The notes beneath the pieces are model-generated. The model was given only the letters and a program-made list of their open reading frames with translations. It ran no database searches and had not been told where the DNA came from. 64,000 nt of DNA, from contig CAMJZV010000001.1 in the NCBI GenBank assembly GCA_946410305.1, forward strand, positions 124,001-188,000, in the 5' to 3' direction. How positions within the stretch are numbered: the first letter of the stretch is position 1; each line of letters starts with the position of its first letter. The translations under genes and the position numbers were made by a program. This DNA is from an uncultured Prevotellaceae bacterium. Lineage in GTDB: Bacteria > Bacteroidota > Bacteroidia > Bacteroidales > Bacteroidaceae. Positions 59,203 through 64,000 of this stretch are shown here, piece after piece.

Positions 59203-59475
59203 ATGAAGACAAAACATGTACAGTATCAGACGCACGGAACGTGCTCGCAACTGATTGACGTCACAGCAGACGAGAACAACATTATCCAGCAGGTATTCTT
59301 CCTGGGTGGTTGTAATGGCAACCTGCAAGGCATCAGCCAACTGGTGAGAGGGCAGCATATAGACGACGTGATACCACGCCTGAACGGCATCCGCTGTGGT
59401 GTCAAGAGCACCTCATGTCCTGATCAGTTGTGCAGAGCACTAGAGCAGCTGAAGCAGGCACCAGCCAAGGAATAG
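59203..59475 (+). CDS. TSCPD-domain protein (TIGR03905-type)
   Basis: The 90-residue cytoplasmic protein matches the short TSCPD family: HGTCSQLIDVTADENNIIQQVFFLGGCNGN, GQHIDDVIPRLNGIRCG and TSCPDQL. Four conserved cysteines are present. The domain also occurs at the C-terminus of some ribonucleotide reductases, where it is thought to bind nucleotide or metal; the stand-alone form is uncharacterised. It is monocistronic, with its own promoter and a terminator shared with the convergent methionine gene. Confidence 0.9.
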   Translation: MKTKHVQYQTHGTCSQLIDVTADENNIIQQVFFLGGCNGNLQGISQLVRGQHIDDVIPRLNGIRCGVKSTSCPDQLCRALEQLKQAPAKE

Positions 59476-59493
59476 ACACACTCAAAGACAAGA

Positions 59494-59521
59494 AAGGCGT
59501 GAAAGTAATTTTTCACGCCTT
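59494..59521. terminator. Bidirectional terminator
   Basis: AAGGCGTGAAA (59494-59504) pairs perfectly with TTTCACGCCTT (59511-59521) and is followed by CCCTTTTTATG on the plus strand and by TCTTTGAG on the minus strand. It separates the convergent TSCPD and sulfhydrylase genes. Confidence 0.8.
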
Positions 59522-59527
59522 CCCTTT

Positions 59528-60760
59528 TTATGTAAGACTCTGTTTGATATCCTCTAATAGATCTTCACCTGCTTCGAGACCTATGCTGAGGCGGATGGTC
59601 GTATCTGGTACTGACATCGCCGCACATTGTTCGGGGGTAAAGAGACCGAAGATGGTGGAGGCAGGATGGATGGCCAGCGACTTGCGATCGAACAGGTTCG
59701 TGGCACGACGGATAACCTGCAACTTGTCGATGAACGCCCATGCCGCCTCTTTTGATTCGAGGTCGATGGTGAAGACAGCACCAGGCAAGGGGCCGAACTG
59801 TTCCTTCGACAATTCGTAGAAGGGATTATCTTCCAAACCAGTATAGTTGACGCGCTTGATTTCTGGCAGTTGCTGACATTGTTTGGCGAGCCAGAGCGTG
59901 GTCTCAGCCTGACGACGGAAACGGATGTCAAGGGTATCGAGACCAAGGGTTTCCATGTAGGCTGCCTGCGGTGTCATCAAAGCACCGAGATTTGTCACCA
60001 TTTCTGTCTTGACACGAGCCGTAAATGCCAACTTTTTCCCTACCCTCTTTGTGCGAGCCTGCAAGGCTGGCGAAGGAGATTGCGACCAGTCGAACTTTCC
60101 GTAGTCGATGAGCAGACCACCGAGACCCGTGCCACCACCAGAGATATACTTCGTGCTCGACACCACCTCGATATCAACACCGAAATCAACGGCATGGAAG
60201 GTGGAGAACGGCACGATGGTTGTATCGGCAATCAGGGGCACACCTGCCTGATGTGCGATGTCGGCCAACTTGCGGATGTCAGCCACGAACAACTGCGGAT
60301 TGGTGATGATCTCGAAGAACAGGGCACAGGTCTTGTCATCGATGAGCGCTGCCACCTCGTCAGGGTTGGTGAAGTCTGCAAAACGGACTTCCACACCGAA
60401 CGTGCCGAGGGTGTCGCGAAGCAGCGAGACGCTGTTGCCAAAAAGATGCTTCGAGGCCACGATGTTGAGTCCTGCTGCGCTGACAGCCGTCAGAGCATAA
60501 TGGATGGCGGCCATACCTGTGTTGAGTGCTGTCACGCTTGTTGCCCCCGTCAGCTGTCGCACGCGTTCCTCGAGATAGGTCACTGTAGGATTGGCGATGC
60601 GGGCATACGACGGGGCCATAGAGCGACCGCAAAATGCGTCGCCCATGGCCTTGGCAGACTCAAACTCAAACGCCGCCGTATAGTAGACTGGCATCGACAG
60701 TGCCCCGTATGCATCAGGTTTCTGATACTTCGTCGTTAATATTTTCGTTTCGTACTGCAT
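59528..60760 (-). CDS. metY: O-acetylhomoserine sulfhydrylase (aminocarboxypropyltransferase)
   Basis: From ATG 60760 the 410-residue protein belongs to the Cys/Met-metabolism PLP enzymes: YARIANPTVTYLEERVRQLTG, GMAAIHYALTAV, PLIADTTIVPF and the PLP lysine in SSTKYISGGGTG. The long form with NPQLFVADI and the missing cystathionine-enzyme signatures fit MetY, which makes homocysteine from O-acetylhomoserine and sulfide. Cystathionine gamma-synthase is the main alternative. It starts 1 bp after the stop of the cysteine desulfurase gene, so sulfur released by the latter could feed it. Confidence 0.85.
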   Translation of the reverse strand: MQYETKILTTKYQKPDAYGALSMPVYYTAAFEFESAKAMGDAFCGRSMAPSYARIANPTVTYLEERVRQLTGATSVTALNTGMAAIHYALTAVSAAGLNIVASKHLFGNSVSLLRDTLGTFGVEVRFADFTNPDEVAALIDDKTCALFFEIITNPQLFVADIRKLADIAHQAGVPLIADTTIVPFSTFHAVDFGVDIEVVSSTKYISGGGTGLGGLLIDYGKFDWSQSPSPALQARTKRVGKKLAFTARVKTEMVTNLGALMTPQAAYMETLGLDTLDIRFRRQAETTLWLAKQCQQLPEIKRVNYTGLEDNPFYELSKEQFGPLPGAVFTIDLESKEAAWAFIDKLQVIRRATNLFDRKSLAIHPASTIFGLFTPEQCAAMSVPDTTIRLSIGLEAGEDLLEDIKQSLT

Positions 60761-60761
60761 A

Positions 60762-62258
60762 TTATCTCTGTCCAACAATCTTTCGTACTGCAATCACGAG
60801 TTTGTCCACATCCTCGCGCGTATTGTAGAGGGCGAAGGTGGGACGTACGCTCATTTCGTAACCCAAAGCGCGCAAGGCGGGTTGGGCACAGTGGTGACCT
60901 GCACGCACGGCGATACCTTCTTTGTCGAGCAGGGTACCAACCTCGGGTACGGGAATGCCATCGAGCACGAAGCTTACTACCGACACGCGGTTCTTGGGAT
61001 TGCCAATGAGCGTGAGGCCCTTGATCTGAGCCAGTTGCTCGCGAGCGTACTCTGTCAACTGGTGCTCATGGTGCTCGATGTTTCGGATGCCGAGATGACT
61101 CACGTAGTCAAGCGCAGCACCTAGTCCAATGGCGTCGGCGACATTGGGCGTACCAGCCTCGAAACGGGCAGGCGGCACGTTGTACTCCGTGCGCTCGATA
61201 GTCACGTCCTTAATCATATTGCCACCGCCCTGCCAGGGCTGCATCTTGTCAAGCAGTTCCTTGCGACCATAGACCACGCCGATGCCATTGGGGCCATAGA
61301 TCTTATGTCCGCTGAACACGAAGAAGTCTGCACCCAAAGCCTGCACATCGACAGGCGTGTGAGCGATGGACTGTGCACCATCAATCAGTACAGGGATGTT
61401 GTGTGCATGAGCGATCTCGATGATGCGCTGCACATCGTTGATGGTACCGAAGGTATTGTTGACATGACCCACTGAGACGAAGCGAGTTCGTGGTGTGATG
61501 AGTCGCTCAAACTCCGAGAGGATGAGGTCGCCGTTCTGATCCGTGGGGATAGCTCTTAACGTCGCGCCCTTCTCCTGAGCCACGCGCTGCCAAGGTACGA
61601 TGTTGGCATGGTGATCGAGTTCTGAGACAATCACTTCATCGCCTGGTGTCAGGAACTGTCGTCCGTAAGTCTGCGCCACGAGGTTGATGCCCTCGGTGGT
61701 GCCACGTACGAAGATGATCTCCTCGCTGCTGGCGGCGTTGATAAACCGCTGCACCTTTTCGCGCGCCTCCTCGTAGGCATCCGTCGCACGGGCGGCAAGG
61801 GTATGGGCGCCGCGATGGATGTTCGAGTTATAATTACGGTAGTAGTCCGAGATCTTATCGATGACCTGGTTTGGCTTCTGCGTCGTGGCTCCGTTGTCGA
61901 GCCAGACGAGGTCGTGGCCGTTCACGTTCTGATTGAGCACGGGGAAGTCGCGTTTGATCTGCTCGGAGTTCAACGTGTCCGCCTCCTCGTAGTGCAGGTC
62001 GCGCAGTTTCTGCGTTTCAGGGATGCCGATGCCGAAGCCGTCGTCGCGCGGGACGGTCGGGCTGGATGATTGATGCTTTGGCAAAGCATCATACTCAACG
62101 GCCAGCCGCGACAGGTCGAGCGCCTCGTCGGGAATAACCTCCTTCCGCTCCGCCTGAAGCTCCTCGGGACAGTATTGTTGCGCCACCTGCCTCAGTAGTT
62201 CGAACCCAGGATCCTGTATACCGTATCCGTTAATATTCTGAATATCTATCATAAACAA
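60762..62258 (-). CDS. Encapsulin-associated SufS-type cysteine desulfurase
   Basis: The 498-residue protein has an N-terminal extension of about 95 residues, low in order and rich in proline and charge (for example SSSPTVPRDDGFGIGIPETQ). A SufS-type PLP fold follows: WLDNGATTQKPN, SELDHHANIVPW, PLP lysine 319 in SGHKIYGPNGIG, and persulfide cysteine 457 in RAGHHCAQP. Known Family 2 encapsulin cargo desulfurases carry just such an N-terminal extension, which targets them into the shell. The shell gene lies directly upstream, and a TusA-like sulfur carrier gene precedes it. The enzyme would release sulfane sulfur from cysteine inside a protein compartment. A role in plain iron-sulfur assembly is the alternative. 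Confidence 0.9.
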   Translation of the reverse strand: MFMIDIQNINGYGIQDPGFELLRQVAQQYCPEELQAERKEVIPDEALDLSRLAVEYDALPKHQSSSPTVPRDDGFGIGIPETQKLRDLHYEEADTLNSEQIKRDFPVLNQNVNGHDLVWLDNGATTQKPNQVIDKISDYYRNYNSNIHRGAHTLAARATDAYEEAREKVQRFINAASSEEIIFVRGTTEGINLVAQTYGRQFLTPGDEVIVSELDHHANIVPWQRVAQEKGATLRAIPTDQNGDLILSEFERLITPRTRFVSVGHVNNTFGTINDVQRIIEIAHAHNIPVLIDGAQSIAHTPVDVQALGADFFVFSGHKIYGPNGIGVVYGRKELLDKMQPWQGGGNMIKDVTIERTEYNVPPARFEAGTPNVADAIGLGAALDYVSHLGIRNIEHHEHQLTEYAREQLAQIKGLTLIGNPKNRVSVVSFVLDGIPVPEVGTLLDKEGIAVRAGHHCAQPALRALGYEMSVRPTFALYNTREDVDKLVIAVRKIVGQR

Positions 62259-62267
62259 TTCTATTTA

Positions 62268-62305
62268 CTCCCCTCGCCCTTTGGAGAGGGGTTGGGGGTG
62301 AGGCT
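62268..62305. repeat. Palindromic intergenic repeat between encapsulin and desulfurase genes
   Basis: CTCCCCTCGCCCTTTGGAGA followed by GGGGTTGGGGGTGAGGCTC fills the 48-bp gap. Its inverted arms (CCCCTC / GAGGGG) could form a hairpin in the operon mRNA, altering the ratio of shell to cargo. Related copies occur inside coding genes at 56685-56724 and, weaker, at 2679-2698. Confidence 0.75.
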
Positions 62306-62306
62306 C

Positions 62307-63746
62307 TTACTTCTCAACTTTATTCCTATGCTGATAGTCGTGATAATAGCCCACCTCGACATTCTCCAATACAGCGATGGCATCGTCGGTGAGGGCGGCC
62401 AGCGAGAAGTACTTTGTGAGCAGATAAGAGGCCACGCCGAACTTGTCAAGACCCATCAAACGGGCACTCAGCGATGGGGCAATCTCACCAGGAATACCAC
62501 TCTGGTGCAAACCGATGACGCCCTGGTTCTTCTCACCCACACGCACGAGGATAATCTTCGTCGTGCCGACGCCGCGGCCCGTCAGATACTGGCCCTCGAC
62601 CTCCACCTTGTCGCTAGGAATCAGTGGCACGCCACGCCACAGAATGACTCTAGTACCGAAGAGATCGGTGGTCACAGGGGGCACTCCACGCCATGTACAT
62701 TCACGTTCGAAAGCTGCGATAGCTCGCGGATGGGCAATAAAGAAGGCGGGCTCTTTCCAGACTAATGACAGCAACTCGTCGAGGTCGTCTGGTGTGGGCG
62801 AGCCGTAGCGTGTGGTGATGCGGTAGGCTGGATTGGCAGCAGCCAACAGGCCGAACTGCTTGTTGTTGATCAGTTCCCACTCCTGACGCTCTTTGATGCT
62901 CTCGATAGAGAGGCGCAGCTGTTCCTCCAACTGGTTGTAGGGATTATTATAAAGATCGCTGACGCGGGTATGCACACGAACAACGGTCTGCAAAGTATTG
63001 AGACTATACTCCGTTGGATTCTCCTCGTAGTCGATGTAGGTCTCGGGGATGATGTTGTCCTCCTCATGACCGCTGACCAGGTCGATGTGCTTCTCGCCGT
63101 TGTCGTTCACTGATGCCTTCAGACGCAGCTGCTTATCAACGGCTTTCTCGAAGGTATCGCGGAAGTCAGGAACCTCCTTGATGAACTTGATCAGCTCCTT
63201 CAATTTCAGACCGAGGAACACCGTGGGTGTGATGGCACGTACGGAAACTGTCGATTCCTGCTCGTCAAGCAGATCAGCCTCGCCGAAATATTCACCATCG
63301 CCTAACAGAGCAATCCGCAAATCCTCGCCGTGAGGGCCTTTGCTGATGACCTCAGCCTGTCCGCTTGCCACAATGAAGAAGCGTTGTTTGTCCTTGCCCT
63401 CCTCTACGAAGAACTTATCCACATCGACCTCTTTGGCCTCGAACGAACTGACCAAACGGTTCAGTATCTCGTCGTCAAACTCAGAGAACAGAGGAATCGC
63501 CTTGAGGTCCTTCGCTGTAAACGAAGGTACGCCGTTGACATATTGGATGGGCAAACGGTCGTTCTTACGTAACTCAACCTTCGTTCTGTTAACGCGGAAC
63601 GTACCGCCACTAACCTGCACCCAGGGCAATAACTTAAGGAGTAATCTCGGAGTGATGGAGCCCATCTGTGGGGCCGTCTTGGTGGTGGTTGCCAGTCTTC
63701 TGGCTGTTGCTGTAGTTACACTACGCTGAAGATTTGATTCTGCCAT
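62307..63746 (-). CDS. Family 2 encapsulin shell protein with cyclic-nucleotide-binding-like insert
   Basis: The 479-residue protein begins with a basic arm (SNLQRSVTTATARRLATTTK) and the shell signature ITPRLLLKLLPWVQVSGGTFRVNR. A cyclic-nucleotide-binding-like domain occupies about 80-200 (FFIVASGQAEVIS, LGDGEYFGEADLLDE). The HK97-type coat region then resumes: VRVHTRVSDLYNNPYNQLEEQLRL, FGLLAAANPAYRI, TTDLFGTRVILWRGVPLIPSDKV and GVIGLHQSGIPGEI. From memory, shells with this insert are classed 2B, whereas desulfurase cargo is typical of 2A, so the pairing here is unusual or at least notable. The phosphate-binding Arg expected after the GE-LL motif appears to be Ser. It would build a capsid around the adjacent desulfurase. 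Confidence 0.9.
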   Translation of the reverse strand: MAESNLQRSVTTATARRLATTTKTAPQMGSITPRLLLKLLPWVQVSGGTFRVNRTKVELRKNDRLPIQYVNGVPSFTAKDLKAIPLFSEFDDEILNRLVSSFEAKEVDVDKFFVEEGKDKQRFFIVASGQAEVISKGPHGEDLRIALLGDGEYFGEADLLDEQESTVSVRAITPTVFLGLKLKELIKFIKEVPDFRDTFEKAVDKQLRLKASVNDNGEKHIDLVSGHEEDNIIPETYIDYEENPTEYSLNTLQTVVRVHTRVSDLYNNPYNQLEEQLRLSIESIKERQEWELINNKQFGLLAAANPAYRITTRYGSPTPDDLDELLSLVWKEPAFFIAHPRAIAAFERECTWRGVPPVTTDLFGTRVILWRGVPLIPSDKVEVEGQYLTGRGVGTTKIILVRVGEKNQGVIGLHQSGIPGEIAPSLSARLMGLDKFGVASYLLTKYFSLAALTDDAIAVLENVEVGYYHDYQHRNKVEK

Positions 63747-63780
63747 AATTAGTTTGAGTTTTTGGGGTTATACTTATGAT

Positions 63781-64000
63781 TTATTTCTTAATGACGACCT
63801 TATGCGTTGTTCCCTCGACGTGCTCTATGGATAGCACGTTGTACCCCTGCTCCTTGGCATTGCGGGGAACATTGTCGAGGGGTTCGCCCTCAGAAAGCAG
63901 TACTTCCAGAATGTCGCCTGGTTGGAGCTTGGAGAGCTCGATCTTGGTTTTGACGAAGGTCATCGGGCAATGCTCCTTCGTGATGTCTAATACTTTTGTT
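63781..64000 (-). CDS. TusA-like sulfur carrier protein (5' end beyond window)
   Basis: The frame continues past an internal ATG at 63963 to the window edge, adding TKVLDITKEHCP before MTFVKTKIELSKLQ. The motif HCPMTFVKTKIEL corresponds to the TusA active site, in which the cysteine accepts persulfide; PGDILEVLLSEGEPLDNVP and the closing strand VEGTTHKVVIKK complete the small alpha/beta fold. The true start lies outside, so at least 72 residues are present. It directly precedes the encapsulin shell gene (34-bp gap) and would take sulfur from the encapsulated desulfurase. Confidence 0.88.
   Translation of the reverse strand, partial: TKVLDITKEHCPMTFVKTKIELSKLQPGDILEVLLSEGEPLDNVPRNAKEQGYNVLSIEHVEGTTHKVVIKK

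Noticed and set aside
63781..63963. 60-residue protein starting at ATG 63963
   Set aside because: The frame is open further upstream and the catalytic cysteine of the TusA fold lies before this ATG, so the gene is truncated by the window edge.

Overview
The window looks like a Bacteroidales chromosome, most likely a gut or rumen Prevotella-type bacterium. The evidence is repeated SusC/SusD pairs, lipoprotein signal peptides, Bacteroidetes-type promoters (TAnnTTTG at -7), regulators of the hybrid two-component lineage, and short C-terminal tails of the G-x-Y-I-x-N-G-K type on secreted proteins. No rRNA, complete tRNA, CRISPR array, insertion sequence or phage was seen.

Layout. 1-2318: the end of an unidentified gene and a GH76 alpha-mannanase. 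2334-4479: a membrane-anchored AraC regulator and a divergently transcribed outer-membrane beta-barrel protein. 4571-16497: a three-gene surface cluster made of a 3261-residue LamG protein, a small lipoprotein and a LruC-domain lipoprotein. 16498-17521: a 1-kb non-coding stretch built from inverted and direct repeats. 17522-54339: a large fructan-utilisation island. 54401-59046: an operon of GH43 enzyme, RecD-like helicase, phosphopantetheinyl transferase and zinc metallopeptidase. 59203-59475: a TSCPD protein. 59528-64000: a sulfur operon containing a TusA-like carrier (cut by the window edge), a Family 2 encapsulin shell with a cyclic-nucleotide-binding-like insert, a cysteine desulfurase with a long N-terminal extension, and an O-acetylhomoserine sulfhydrylase.

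The fructan island holds three polysaccharide utilisation loci in a row on the minus strand. Each has the order regulator, SusC, SusD, DUF4960 surface lipoprotein, GH32 enzyme. Next to the third regulator, divergent plus-strand genes encode a further GH32 enzyme, an MFS sugar permease and a fructokinase. Together they would bind fructan at the surface, cut it, import oligosaccharides through SusC/SusD, finish digestion to fructose, import fructose to the cytoplasm and phosphorylate it.

The most unusual features are the three regulators and the encapsulin operon. All three regulators keep a periplasmic sugar-binding domain, one membrane span and an AraC DNA-binding domain. The first has lost the kinase ATP-binding domain; the second and third have lost the whole phosphorelay. 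The second keeps a few residues resembling the start of the histidine kinase domain, as expected after an internal deletion. The encapsulin operon joins a shell of the type with a nucleotide-binding-domain insert to a cysteine desulfurase cargo. Also notable are a near-identical tandem duplication inside one surface lipoprotein, a 179-bp identical stretch shared by two SusC genes, and several places where intergenic-type repeats appear to have entered coding genes in frame.
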